Under the pieces are notes generated by a model that had not been told where the DNA came from, made no database searches, and saw nothing but the letters and a program-made list of their open reading frames with translations. Below are positions 20,514 through 32,432 of a stretch of DNA of 64,000 nt, one piece after another (position 1 is the stretch's first letter; the number at the start of each line of letters is the position of its first letter). Position numbers and translations under genes: made by a program. This DNA is from Ambrosia x helenae (Eukaryota; Streptophyta; Magnoliopsida; Asterales; Asteraceae): the NCBI GenBank assembly GCA_030844895.1, contig CM061227.1, forward strand, positions 79,061,738 to 79,125,737, in the 5' to 3' direction.

Positions 20514-23500
20514 ATGTCTGAACAGGAAGGTGCGAGTGTTCCTGTTGGATCATCCTCACAGGCTGCCGAGACAGCGAAGACTGATATATTACCATTCGAG
20601 AAATGCACAACTGCTGTGCATATCTTGGAGACGTGAAGAAGCATACGGAGTTCACTGGGATTATTGAGTTTCTGAAGAGGAGCCGGGTGATCAATACGAT
20701 TGCTACACCCGCTATTCTTTACAGAGATTTGTTACAGGAGTTCTGGACAAACGCGAAAATGGAGTTCTGGGAAGGTGAATCCTCTCTGGTCAGCAAGATT
20801 CAAGGAGTGCTGATTATTGTGTCAGAGAATGATATTCGGGAAGCGTTGAAACTTGAAGATGTCAAGACAGATCCCAGAGAACTCAGCTGGACTGAACAAA
20901 GGAAGTGCTTTCTCAGAATGAAGTATAACGGACCGATTACTGATGGTTCGTTACACAAAGGAAAGCTCTGTCCTCAATTCAAGTACTTAGCACATATGAT
21001 GATACATGTCTTCGGGTCAGCAACTGGTGGTTATGATCTGATGAGGAAAAGCATAAGCTCGTTGATTGTAGCACTTATATTGAACAAACCGTTCAATGTA
21101 TCAGGAATGCTTATGGAACATTTGTTGGAACCAGTGAGAGGTACAAGGACTAGGAAGTTTCTGTTATATCCTAGATTCCTTCAGATGATTTTCTATTTGA
21201 AGTATAAGAACTTGAAGAGAGATCCGAAGCAAATTATTGTTCGGGAACATATGAACATTAATACTCTTGCCAGAATGAAAGCGTACAAAGGCTTGTCAGT
21301 GAATGAAAGACCACCAGTGAGACGTTTATTTGGTCACTTGGTCAAAATTGATTATGTGGATCCTGGTCAAGATAAGGTGAGACATGCTGACAGTGCATCT
21401 GACGAAGACAATCCGTTACATCCTGTTGACCCTGAGGCAAAACGAAAGCGTCGGGTTGTCAATGTAGGAGCAAAGAGTGGCAAAGGTAAAGAGAAAGAGA
21501 TTAGGATTGAAGTTCAAGCTGAAGCTGAACTACCAAAGAAGAAAAGTGCGTCAAGAAGGCACAAAAGTATGGCAAAGAAAGGTTTACATCTTGTGGATGA
21601 AGCGTCGGTTGATTCTGAGGAGACGCAAGAAGACGAGCGATGGGATTCTGATGAAGAGACTGTAAAGAGCACCACGCCCAAGGCCACTGTGGCTGGTGAG
21701 TCTGCTAGTCTGAATAGATCAGTGGAGGAACAGAGAACTAAGAGCTCTATTCACGTAGATGAAGATGATGAGGGATTAGGTTTGGGATCAGGAGATTTTC
21801 CTGGATCGCCAGTACAAGGTGAGAAACCAAAGAAGCTCCAATTCAAGAAGAAAGAGAAAGTGTTAAAGCCCATGGAGAAGAGAGCTAGAGAGATTGAATC
21901 ACTGATTGCTGGAAAGAAACTTCCACCAGCATCTAGTTCGAAATCACCGGTTACAAGTCCAGTTGCAAAGAAACAGAAAACATCATCAGGAACTGAGAAA
22001 GAGACTGATCTACCTGTTGATAAGTTCAATGATGCACTGGACAGAGTGTTAAAGAAGATTAAGAAAGGTAAGCTGCCTGCTGATGCTGAAATTTCTACTC
22101 CAAAGGTCACAGTTGATAGCGATGTGATGAACGTTGTGAACCGGAAGCTAGCTGATATGATGAAGATAATTAATCAGCAGCAAGCAGAGATTGAGAAACT
22201 GAAGAACAACGATCAGAAGATGCTAGACGTTGTTGAGACATCACATGACAATCAGGAAGCACTTGAAGCTGAAATCAAACGACTTCGCAAAGAAAATAAG
22301 AAGTTGTTGAAACACGAACATAGAAACACCAGACGATACATAGCTTTGAAAGAAAACAACAAGAAGCTAAAAGAGACTAACAAACACATGGACAATCTGA
22401 TAAAAGATTTGTATTCTCGAGCTCCTCAGCTAAAAGAAGGTGAAGAGGATAAAGAACAAGATGAGGAGCAGGTTGATTTTGAACCGTCTGATAATGAGGA
22501 GGAGGATGATGATGATCTTGATGAAGATGCTGGGAACGCTCCTCAAAAGAAGAAGAAGAAGGATGATGGAGATGATGATGGTTCGGATGGTGAATCTGGT
22601 GATGGAGGCAGCTCTGCATTTGATGATGATGATGACGATACAAATAAGTATAAGTATGAGAAACGTGGATCTGGAAAAGAAGGTGAATCTAGTTCTAAAG
22701 CTCCTGGAGGATCGGTTGATGATGATACGATCTTTTGGAATGAAAAGCTGAAGTCATTTTCTGAAGATGATAAACAGATGTATCACCAGATGCTTACTGA
22801 TCGAGTCTGGACGATCGACATAACTAGTAGATTCTCTGAGATCTTTGAATCTAGTAACAGGATGCTTGAATTGGATTATAATGATCCAGATTTAGAAGAT
22901 GGTGAAGTTTCTGCGGCAATGTCAAAGGAGATTTTAGAAGGCTTAGCTTAACAGGTTGGAAAGACGTTGGAAGAACTATTAGCTGATAACCAGATTCCTA
23001 ATATACCTGAAAAGGAACCTGGAAATCATTCTGATGATCGTGACGTACCTGCGTTTGAGGAGATTGAAATTGAAGATATAACCAGTGAAGAGTATCCAGA
23101 ATATTTCAAGAAAGATAAAGATTATAGATTTGCTGCTTTCACTGAAGAGTTACTAAAAGAAGCTGAGAAACTTGCTAGAGAAAAGAGTGATAAGTTTGTT
23201 GAAGAAGTGTTTAAGGGGCATGATAAACCGAATATCAAACAATCTGATAGCTTGAAAGAGTTACTGAGGAAATTGAAAGAGAAAGAAGCCAATCGTCCGA
23301 AAGCAGAAATCCAGGGAAGCTTTTATAAACTCCACAACGAGATGTTTAAAGGAAGAGCGTTGGGTTGGAAGTTTATAAAGCAGTTGAAGTGTGTTGCCGT
23401 TAAGTGGGAGAAGGGGATACTGTATTTTGATAGATTTCATGATCTGAAGACTCTCCCGTATTGGGCTATTCGTGATATTTGCCGACATAGGTTGACTGGA

Positions 23501-24130
23501 TCCTCGAACGATCATATTGCTTATTTTGCTGATCGAATGGCGAGGGAAAGCAGGACGAAGTGGAATTTGTTTGCACCTCAGTATCCGAAGCGGATTGTTC
23601 ACAAGAAAGACATTGATACTATTACCGGTTTGCCCAAGGTGACTTTAAAGTATAAACCACCGAAAGTGTTGAAACATATTCCGCTATTGCGGATTCCACA
23701 ACAGTTTGCGAAAGATTTTATCTGGTGGTATTATGATTGGAAGATTGCAGAGGCTGTGATTGTATTGAAGGATGGTGAAAAGAATTTCAAGAAAATACAC
23801 ATATTTGATCCTATATGGTTGGTGAATTGTTCACATGAGGATATCATTATGTTGTATTACAATCCGATATTCAGTGATGTGAAGGATGCTGAACAAGCAA
23901 GTAAATACCAGCGTGTGGTATTTTTGTGCTTTGCTTATGATATAAATGCTGGATGCGATTTTGATAAGAAGCTTGGGAAGTTCGTGAAGATTCAAGATGC
24001 TCCTGATGTCAAAAAGAAAAAGACGAACCAAGTGTTTGAACCGGTGATGACTAAAGAACAAAAGACGTTACTGCACATAAAGCTTATGAGCAAAAGGATG
24101 GACCAAGAGCGTAAACAAACCAAGCAATAG
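20514..24130 (+). pseudogene. Extra ORF of a Ty1/copia-like element, frameshifted and with one stop
   Basis: An ATG at 20514 opens a frame that closes after 40 codons at 20634. The main frame runs from 20603 to a TAA at 22949, then continues in the same frame to 24130, giving about 1,175 codons in all. One indel near 20600 and one nonsense codon therefore break a long gene. The N-terminal 250 residues form a conserved-looking globular domain of the type seen as an extra protein in Asteraceae copia elements (recalled). Next come a Lys/Glu-rich linker, a coiled coil (about residues 515-605 of the main frame) and an Asp/Glu-rich tail (615-680). The part after the TAA is again globular and basic. 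No RT, protease or integrase is present, and the function is unknown. A polypurine tract and 3' LTR follow at once. Confidence 0.65.
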
Positions 24131-24131
24131 T

Positions 24132-24143
24132 CGAGGGGGAGTT
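24132..24143 (+). other. Polypurine tract of the copia-like element
   Basis: CGAGGGGGAGTT directly precedes the LTR start TGTAGATGC, two bases after the stop codon of the extra ORF. Confidence 0.75.
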
Positions 24144-24679
24144 TGTAGATGCATTTTGTGCGACTAATGCTTTGGATTACAAATAACATATGTTAGTGTG
24201 TTTTGATAAATGGGCGAAGGAAGATTATGTGGGCGAATGAGAGATTATAAAGGTGCGAAGGAGAGGAAAAGGTGCGAAGGAGAGATAGGAGGTCGAAGGT
24301 AGAATAGATGTTAATGTATAGCTTGGTTCGACCATGATGAATGGGCGAACCTGCACATTCGACCAAGCAATATGGGCGAATGTGCAGGCCTATAAATAGG
24401 TTAAGCTCATTTTGAATGTTAGTTTTGGTCATTTTTGTTTCCCTCCTCTTTGAGTCTCTCCCTAGGGTTTTGTGTAAACTTAATTCACGTCATAGTTTGA
24501 TTGTAAACCTTATTTTAACGTGTAATTGAGTGTTTTTATGAATGAAATGAAACTTTTAAAGATGATTTCTGTGTTTTGTTGATATTATAATCATTTTGTG
24601 ATTGATTCAGGGATTCCGCACCTGAATCAAACTTGTTTGATCACTATCTTTGTAGATTTGACGATCCTACGCTCATACA
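24144..24679 (+). mobile_element. 3' LTR of the copia-like element
   Basis: This 536-bp LTR begins TGTAGATGCATTTTG and ends CTCATACA. It aligns along its length with the 5' LTR at 50773-51288. Both contain GGGCGAA words and a TATA box (TATAAATA, here 24391-24398). A shared AAGCTTGGTTCGACCA word lies near 24321. The matching 5' LTR of this copy is not in the window. Confidence 0.8.
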
Positions 24680-26297
24680 CCTAGGACTTCAATTAGTCAC
24701 GTAAACACATAATACACAATCTGCGTTTTTAGGACAGATTGTGCGTCACCAAAACTAATTTATTTAAAATACTAAATCAGTGAGTTAAACTCCCAAATTT
24801 TTACTGAATATTCTTTGGGATTCATTTAACAACCTATATTTTTTTTTGTCTCAAAACCAAACACAAAAATTATTAAAATTCGTTCAACACAGCTATGTTC
24901 AGAAAACTTTTACAACAGGTCAGTTTAGTAGAAAAATTCCTAAAAATTGTGTATTCATCCAAACGGGATGAATCCACTTGGAAAACCCAAATTATTCCAA
25001 TGTTAATCTTATGTAAACATTTCATAACTTAATTCTTTATAAAACTCGAGTTATGACAGTTTAAAGTCGACTCCGTTTGTTAACCCGAAATTCTGATATG
25101 ACCTATTTTCAAAGAAAATTCCAAAAACGACTCAAACGACGTCCAAATCACTCGATTTTACCCATTATGAAAAGCTAAGGCCAGGTATAATTTATCCATG
25201 CAAAGAAAACATCAAAACAATCATGTTAAAGACACGTAACAGACCCTACAAGTTAACCTAAACATTCTGTCTAGATTTTAATCATACATAAACCTTTATT
25301 TAAACGACTCACGTGTGCGTATAATCGATCAACAATCATCAACAATCATTACAAAACATTCCTAAGACCTATTAAGATCTGAACCTATCATAATACATGC
25401 AAAAATCATAACCCTGACGATCAAAACATCAACAACTTGCGCAACAAGTAATCTATTATATCACTAATCGTCTATCATCATGTTTAACCCGTTAAATCTT
25501 TAAAACTTCAAGTTTTAATATTTATAAAAAGGTCTCAGACCTGAAAAAACTTAGTTATAGGGTTTTTATAACATAATAATAAGATTAAAGCATAGTAGAT
25601 TAAGGATTATACCACAAGCTCTTCGAAACAACCAACCGAATGCTCTTGAAGCTTCCCGGTCGATGTTCTCGTGCCTTTGCAGGTGGTTTGGGGTTAATAT
25701 TTCGTAGGTAGGGCAGTAGGGGCGATTAGGGTTTGAGTTTAGGTGATACAAGAGGCTTAGGGTTGCTAAAATAGGTGATTAAGTCGGTTTGGTGGCGTCA
25801 GGCACCCGCGAGCGGGCCGCTCGGTCCCTGTGAGCGGCCGCTCACAGGGCCTTGGCCCGCGTGGGTGGCCCGTTTCGTCACCCGACGTGTTTTCCTTCGA
25901 CGTTTTCGCTATTTCGGACCGTAATAAGTGTAACCCCATGTGTTAAGACCCTAACCATCCTAATGGTCCTCCTTTAACGATTTTTATTAACGTATTCGGT
26001 TTAAGTTCACATAATCACATATGGTTTGCACATAGTTTCACCGAGTATCACAGAAGCACGTAATTGCAATCAATCCAAACCAATTATCTCACAATTATTA
26101 AACTTCATTATTCACCAACGTCTGAGGTTCACTAATCATGTATACAGTCTGGTAATTCCTCGAATTGCCACTTTATGCAGTTATTAACTTATAACTGTGT
26201 AACGTGTGTCCTATCTAGCTAACCCTAGTTAAGTATAATGCAAGGAATGTAACTAGAGTTTAGTTAAAGTGAGGACCTGAAATTGCGGGGTATTACA
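24680..26297 (-). mobile_element. LTR fragment, minus orientation, of a Ty3/gypsy-like element
   Basis: On the minus strand the segment starts TGTAATACCCCGC at 26297, the usual beginning of plant chromovirus LTRs. It interrupts the ORF at 26298-27713. The far end is not clear and is probably cut by the copia-like fragment. A GC-rich palindrome lies at 25826-25849. I see no gene in it. Confidence 0.5.
25826..25849. repeat. Perfect 24-bp GC palindrome
   Basis: CCCTGTGAGCGG is followed directly by its reverse complement. It is flanked by further GCGGG/CCCGC words (25803-25870) in otherwise AT-rich sequence. It would form a strong hairpin in RNA from either strand. Confidence 0.85.
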
Positions 26298-27713
26298 TGC
26301 TTCATCACTCTTCTTTTCTTGGCAAAATCACTATACTCTCCGTTCATCTTCCTAAACCTTCTCACACCTTTAGGGAGCATTGCATCCAGATTGCAAGTCC
26401 CAACCATCATCTTAGTTAAAAGAGCATCATCATCCAACCCCTCCAAGCAGGCCTTGGCACCAGGGGTAGCAATATGTGCAAGAACATCCTCACAAACAGA
26501 AGATGATTTGAAGGTATCAGAGGGTTTCACATTCCAACCAGGGGTATACACCCCTTCACTATCAACACTCGTGGAACCCTCACCATGCTTCATCATCACA
26601 ACCTTTGTAGCCACCTTCTTACCCTTACTTTTCTTACCAACAACTTCACCAATAACATCTTCAACCTCCTGATCTTTCTCCTCCTCGGAGTTCTCTATAT
26701 CATCACTCACATTAACCGCTTCAGAAACATCCGCAGACTTTGCAGCCTTCAATAAACGACGACTAGACCTCCTAGTAGAAGTAGGCTTAGAAAAACTTTT
26801 CACATTGGGAACAACGACATAGTTACCACCATCATACCTTCCCTTCTCATACTTAGTCAAAGCATCCTCACCCTCGGCAGCTTCAGCATCCTTAAAAACA
26901 ACTTCTGAAGCATCATCACCCTTAATGAAATCCAAAGCCGACATGACTACAAGACAAACAATAAGAAAAACAAAAACATAAATAATACGAAAAAGAAAAC
27001 AAGTAAAAACGGTGATAAAAAATAAGCATACCCTGATCACCCTTCATCAACACAGGGTCTCTACCCTGTTTGTCCCAACGAGTGCTAATACCGGATAAAA
27101 CCAGAAAAGGTTCACCTAAGGGACGAAGACTTGAAGGACATGCCCGAATAGCCTTAAGAAAATTCTCATCTAAGGCAGACTCCAACGGTTCTGCTTCATT
27201 AAGAACAGCCTCGGGATGTCTCCACACAGGCTTGAAGGGGAAAATGGATTCAAAAACCCAGAAAAACCTAGTCTTCCATTGACCAACAGTTGTTACATGA
27301 GAAGAAATTAAGTTGGTTTCAATCGAGGACCCTTCAAAGGTAAACCAATCGCCATTCTTGGCAAGGCTAAAGAAACGCCTAAACTTAAGAAGGGTTGGGT
27401 CATAACCAAGAGCCCTACAAAGGATTTCAAAGTGCAAAACACGGCTAACCCCATGAGGATGGATTTGACCCAATGAAACCCTATAATACTCAAGAACATT
27501 GAGCAAGAAAAGGGATGATGAACGTTGGAAAATTCGTAATGACGACAATATAATTAATGCAATCGAACTATCGGGACAACTAGAAACAGGATCTGTAAGA
27601 CCAGGAGCAGTAGGCTTGAAGGACAGATCAATGTCCCACTCCAAGCAGAATGCTTCAACTTCCTCTTGTGTAAGGGAAGAGAAGGTGATAAACATATCCT
27701 TCTTAGCACCCAT
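26298..27713 (-). pseudogene. Truncated two-exon antisense ORF of a Tat-lineage element
   Basis: Read on the minus strand, exon 1 (27713-27032) starts with ATG and exon 2 (26946-26298) follows an 85-bp GT-AG intron that keeps the frame. Exon 1 encodes a domain like the 'gypsy-type transposon' family (Transposase_28-like, recalled). Its central part has the same layout as the protein at 32978-36286, with an HFE-C-ALG type core. Exon 2 is Lys/Glu/Ser-rich and is cut off by the LTR terminus at 26297. It lies between lost gag-pol and a polypurine tract/3' LTR at 28086, opposite to the element's own direction, as in the complete Tat element at 30925-43176. An alternative non-spliced start at 27785 is less likely. 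Confidence 0.6.
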
Positions 27714-28073
27714 AGCGCCTTGAAGGATGATCAAAAGCAAAGAAAAGTAAAGAAGAAAAGACTGACCTGATGATAGCACAAGCAAAACCCTAAGAAAGTG
27801 AAGAAGAATCGTTGGAGAAGAAGGTAAAAGAGTAAAGTAATTTTATGGCAAAGAGGTAATATAAGGGCAATTATTATAAAAAATAAAATAGATAATGATG
27901 CCCTATAGTTAATACAAAGACTGAACGGCTGACACCTATCACGTCAATCAGTCAAATCACAATTCAAATCCAGATAAAGTAACCGCCCAAAACCTACGAA
28001 CCTTCGAACCTTTCAACCAAGAACAAAAATAGCAAACAGTCAGAAGCCTTCTACCTACGCCACAAAGACTCCT
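27714..28073. other. Spacer between antisense ORF and polypurine tract
   Basis: This should hold the promoter and leader of the antisense ORF on the minus strand, but I cannot identify a clear TATA box. No other gene is visible. Confidence 0.3.
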
Positions 28074-28085
28074 GACTTGGGGAGC
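28074..28085 (+). other. Polypurine tract of the + strand Tat fragment
   Basis: TGACTTGGGGAGC directly precedes an LTR-like start, TGATGACGTAGG. It indicates that the parent element ran on the plus strand. Confidence 0.5.
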
Positions 28086-28616
28086 TGATGACGTAGGTAG
28101 CCCAAGGCAAAAAGTTTAACAACCATCACAAATATATGCTTGAAGTGTTGAAACCTACAAAGGTTCAAACGACGAATAAGCACAGATCAAAAGATGACCT
28201 GTCTTATCACCTTTTCCTCGGCCAACTTAAAGCAACTGTCGCGTAGACATTGCACAGCTCGGACCGCAGGTCCAAAGCCATTACCAACCTAAAGTTGCCT
28301 GTCCTCTTGTTGCATCATAGTCCAAGATAATATGCCTTCCCAAATTAGAAGATACCTCCTCTATATAATCAGGATCAATCCCACAGATCTGATCCATCCC
28401 TGATTATTCTCTCTTACACTCAATCTTCTATTCCTTTGGTCCACACACACGTGAGGAGTCTATCTCCATCACACGCACACATCACTCAAGTCTTAGAATA
28501 ACAATTCTGGTATTGAGTAATACTCAGACCAGAATTCTAACACTTCAAAACAATATTATCTTAAACCTCCTTCTACGTTTTGCAACGTAGGAGGACACCA
28601 CGACCTGCGTTTGGCA
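28086..28616 (+). mobile_element. 3' LTR of the Tat fragment (end approximate)
   Basis: The LTR starts TGATGACGTAGG after the polypurine tract. A TATA box (TATATAA) is at 28362-28368. The end is placed at GCGTTTGGCA because it gives a TG...CA unit, but no second copy is available to confirm it. Confidence 0.45.
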
Positions 28617-29305
28617 GATCGAAACCCTTGAACCCTTTAACCCTTCTTGTGACTCAGAACTAACGTTAGGCTATTATTTGTTGTAGCAACAGAGTCTAAA
28701 TTCTAGCTGTTTCGTTGGGATAAAAACAGCACCAAGTGCAGTTCCATTTTGTAGCTCTTTGCCTCTTTAGGAATCATATAATAAGTAGCTATTTGTGTTG
28801 ATTTAATGTTATTTTGTTGCTGTAGTTTGTTATTTGTTGTTGAAGTTTAATTTGTTGCATTTTGTAGCTCTTTGTTCTTTAAGAATCATATAATATGTAG
28901 CTCTTTCATGTTGATTTAATGTTGTTTTCAAGTTGTTTCGATGTCATTTTGAGGTTGCGTCTTTTTTTTAGCATAAGCTTGTGTTTTTAGCTTATGTGTT
29001 TTCACCTTTTTATATGTTTCTTTAAACAAGATCATTTTTGGACATCTTGAACATGTACAGTAAGGAACACTAGGGTATTATTGAGGTTTACAGTGAGGTG
29101 AGTTTTTGTAAGATTACATAAAATATGTTTTTGATGATATACAATAAGGAGACTTCACTGCTTGCGACCAGAGAGACATGATCAATTGACCCAGCACGAA
29201 TGCCTTACGCGTAATGTGCGTCACAGAAAGCCTAAACTCCTGTCGTGAAGCCTGGATGGAAATATGAGCGCCTTTCACGCAACACGCGTCATGAAGACCC
29301 ACTAG
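28617..29305. repeat. Intergenic, with a two-copy tandem repeat
   Basis: No gene is visible. TTTTGTAGCTCTTTG plus AATCATATAAT occurs at about 28747 and again at about 28859, giving a diverged repeat of about 112 bp. The segment ends with CCCACTAG at 29298-29305 after a weak ACGC/GCGT hairpin, which resembles a decayed Helitron 3' end. Confidence 0.35.
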
Positions 29306-29610
29306 TTAGAGTTACTTTTTCATTTTTTTATTATGTCAAACTGTCATACTTCTTTTTCTTTTTTTTATCATCTTGTTTTCTTATTTTCAATCAAAGCATT
29401 ATCGTTCTAAAAAACTACACAATTTCACCACATGCAAACACATGGGTTTATCTTTTTTATTGGTGAGGATTTAGTTCTTGTGTAATACAAAAAGATTTAG
29501 TTATTTACGATCTTTAAAAAATATAACAAAATGTTTTTAGATGTGAAAACAACAAGCATACACGGCTTCCATAAAATATCTATGAACTGATAAATCATTA
29601 AAAGTCAAAG
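29306..29610 (+). repeat. Left copy of a diverged segmental duplication
   Basis: This stretch aligns with 30745-30924 joined to 43177-43305. Shared words include ACTACACAATT, AAAAAATATAACAAAATG and TTCCATAAAATATCTATG. It therefore preserves the pre-insertion state of the Tat target site, reading TTCTTGTGTAATACAAAAAG without the element. Confidence 0.65.
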
Positions 29611-29646
29611 AAAGTCGCAAAGAATAAAGAGGCGACACTTAAAGAG

Positions 29647-29868
29647 ATGACGGAAACGAAAAAGAAAGTCGCGGACGAGTATATGTTGTTACTCGCGGCA
29701 CAAATGGCGAGTATCAAGAAAATAGATTTTAACACCGACTTTGAGTTCTTTAACAAACCGCATAACAATCTTAGCCACTCGATAAAGAAAGCGACCATTG
29801 TGCATAATCGGGAAATTGCGTTAGCATATAGTTGGCCGATGAATGGACTCGAGTCGGATGAGGATTAG
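29647..29868 (+). pseudogene. Short ORF, possible C-terminal fragment of a larger plant protein
   Basis: A 73-codon frame encodes a Lys/Glu-rich start and a tail with DFEFFNKPH and an acidic end. Its codon use is unlike the AT-rich surroundings, and the frame is open upstream toward about 29600. The tail faintly resembles C-termini of NAM-associated-domain proteins, but this is memory only. No promoter or 5' exons are visible, so it is probably a remnant. Confidence 0.3.
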
Positions 29869-30039
29869 TTTTACTTTTTATGTTATGTTTCATATTTTTA
29901 TATTGTATTTACGTTTATTTGATTTTATTTAATTAATGTTTATTTGATTTGATTTTGTATTGTTTAATTAATATTAAAAAAGAAAAATGTTTTAGGTTAC
30001 TTTAGGTTATGCATTTATAGTGTTTAGGCTAATTGAGAG

Positions 30040-30623
30040 TAGGGGTTTACAAAAAGCTCGCAACTCGTAGCTCGCTAGAACAAAGCTCGGCTAAAAAAAA
30101 GCTCAAAAAAACGAGCCGGCTCGGCTCGGCTCAATTGTAAACGAGCTCGAGCTAGGCCTTCCTCGGCTTGTGAGCTAGCTCGAAATATTTTATTCATATG
30201 CATTAATTTTATTTTTAAATGTTTAAAATTAAAAATATGTGATAGCGGCTTGAAGTGTTAACATTTTAAATTTAATTAACCAATAAAATATGAAAATTAA
30301 TAGAAAAACACAAATTATACATATAATACTTTTAGTATGCCTTACATTTTTCAAAATATTAGAAAAATAAAAAATATACATGTATATTTGTAATTTTATT
30401 TTATTTTTTTTGTTTTTTATTTTATAAGATTTTGTAAAAAATAATAATAATAAATTAACGAGCTAGCTCGAGCAAGCTTGACCTCGGCTCGAACATTTAC
30501 GATCCGAGCATGAGCTCAACTTTTCAGCTCGACGAGAAAAAACGAGCCGGGCCAAGCTGGCTCGTTTAAGTTCAAGCTTGAGCTTAGCCTGACTCCGCTC
30601 GACTCGGCTTGTATACAACCCTA
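30040..30623. mobile_element. hAT-like foldback element rich in GCTCG words
   Basis: A 584-bp unit runs from TAGGGGTTTACAAAAAGCTCG to GGCTTGTATACAACCCTA. It is flanked by imperfect 8-bp direct repeats (ATTGAGAG at 30032-30039 and ATTCAGAA at 30624-30631, 6 of 8 matching). Both ends are dense in GCTCG/CGAGC while the middle is AT-rich, so the ends can fold together. No transposase is present. The 8-bp duplication and TAGGG terminus suggest the hAT superfamily. Confidence 0.55.
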
Positions 30624-30924
30624 ATTCAGAAGTAAAATAACATAACAGTGTGTGGGATTGGTACACTTTAGACTTGAAGCCTGTGATGTCCTTGCCTCCC
30701 TTAATGGATTTGTATAGTTTACTTCTTTATTTTATTTTTAATGAACACATTATAGTGTATTTTTTCATTTTTTATTCAGTTAAACTATCATACTTCTGTC
30801 TCACTTAATTTTTATATTTTATCGTTTATTTTCAATGAACCTATTATAGTTCTAGAAAACTACACAATTATTTTTATCATATAAACACATGGATTTATCT
30901 TTTAAGTGATGAGGATTTAATTCT

Positions 30925-31806
30925 TGAAGAAACAATAAGTACACCGGGGATTAGGACTAATCTCCGGGTGGTTAATACTTATGTAACTACAAGGTTAATC
31001 CTTTACCCAAACCGTAATGGTAACCCGAGAGAGTGTTAGTGTGAGTGGTGTGTGTGAAGACAAGGATTTAAGTGGTTCGGTCGTTAATGACCTACGTCCA
31101 CTGTAAGTACGCCGGAATATTATTACTAACAAGGGAGATTACAAGTTGAGAGTATGGTAGTTGTAGCTATCTTTCTGAATGAATACAAGGGTTGTATCTG
31201 ATCCTATTTATAGGCCTAATAGTGGGCTGCATGGGGAGGCCCACAGGTGACTCCATTGGCTTGGGCCCAACCGAGGCCCAATCCATGGTCTTCCTGGAAA
31301 TGGCGGGAAAAGGCAGGTTACTGTTGATGACGTCACGCTACAGTGTGGTCGTTGTTGTAGCTGGACACGTGGCGGATTTCTGATGGTGTATAGTAACATC
31401 GTACTTGCTACAGTGTTCAGGCTATCTCTGCTGTCTGACGTGATGTCTGACCGTGGGCGAGGTAATGCCTGCTGGTCACTGTTCATGACAGCGTGCACAG
31501 TGTAGTCGTTCACCTTTTGTACTATCTGCCACATGTCCTTCTCTTGTTGGTGCGTGCTCTGACATGGATCTTTATGAATCTTCCTTTTGTCATTCCTTGT
31601 ACTTCGTATGAGAGGTGCTAAGGGAAGATTCCGCGCGTGGTTACACGCGCGTATCAGGTATTGTCTGTTGCTTATCATCCATCTTGGCGCGCGAGGCATG
31701 CTGATTGTCTGCCCCGCGCGGGTGCGTTTCTGCGCCGTGACCTGGCGCAGGGTTATTGCTTCTTGGGGATAGGGACACCCTTCAGATTAGGCTCCCTATC
31801 CCTTCA
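30925..31806 (-). repeat. 3' LTR of the Tat element
   Basis: This 882-bp LTR reads TGAAGGGATAGGG to TTTCTTCA on the minus strand. It differs from the 5' LTR at only a few positions and short indels. The minus-strand TATA box is at 31205-31212. Confidence 0.9.
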
Positions 31807-31816
31807 AGTCCCCCTA
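31807..31816 (-). other. Polypurine tract of the Tat element
   Basis: On the minus strand TAGGGGGACT directly precedes the 3' LTR. Confidence 0.75.
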
Positions 31817-31950
31817 GTCTAGGACTTCTCCTGCTCGCTGATGAGTAGGTGGAGTGCTAGACTCAAAATATGTTAGTCGCGGATGAGAGCTCATCTGCTT
31901 GTATTGTAGCTCTTGGAAGTGTTCTTTTGCGCGGAGTCTGGAGATTTTTG

Positions 31951-32155
31951 GCGGGGAACGTCTTTGCTAGTTTTACGTCAAAATTACGCCGTGGGGGACG
32001 TTCTTCGCCTCAATCTTGCAGGGGTTGAGCGGGGAACGTCTTTGTGAACTTACGTCAAGTTTCCGCCGAGAAGGACGTTCTCCGCCCCGACCTTGCAGTG
32101 GTTGGGCGGGGAACGTCTTTTGAAATTTTACGTCAAGTTTCCGCCGAGACATTAA
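31951..32155 (+). repeat. Tandem repeat of about 78 bp with TTACGTCA sites, upstream of antisense gene
   Basis: GCGGGGAACGTC starts at 31951, 32029 and 32106, giving about 2.6 units. Each unit contains TTACGTCA (31973, 32050, 32128) and paired AACGTC/GACGTT words. TTACGTCA is a TGA/bZIP-type ACGT core. The array lies about 0.5-0.7 kb upstream of the antisense gene's TATA box. Confidence 0.75.
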
Positions 32156-32432
32156 ATGCTGTTGGAGTGATTTAATGCGGGTCCGGAGTTTGTGATAAAT
32201 TCTAAATCATTGGCATTGAATTTGTCTCTCATGATTTGGAGTAAATGCGCCTGGAATTCCAACGATCAGTTACTTCTGATGGAAGTTTAATGGTTGCTGA
32301 CGTGTTCAGTGACTGTCTGGTTGTGCAGACTGAGGCACGTCACATCATGGTTGCAGTTACCAATATCTCGTCTGTGTCAGGAGCGTGGGTCGGCACGCGT
32401 CTGACGTATTGTCTTCTTGGCTGAGATTGTGC

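Noticed and set aside
21751..22110. Minus-strand frames opposite the copia extra ORF
   Set aside because: Shadows of the long plus-strand frame with its biased Lys/Glu codons.
26264..26297. C-terminal codons of the 27040-26264 frame
   Set aside because: They read into the LTR terminus at 26297 and are not part of the original protein.
29290..29305. Helitron 3' end at CCCACTAG
   Set aside because: The hairpin is only four base pairs and no matching 5' end was found, so it is mentioned only as a possible decayed terminus.
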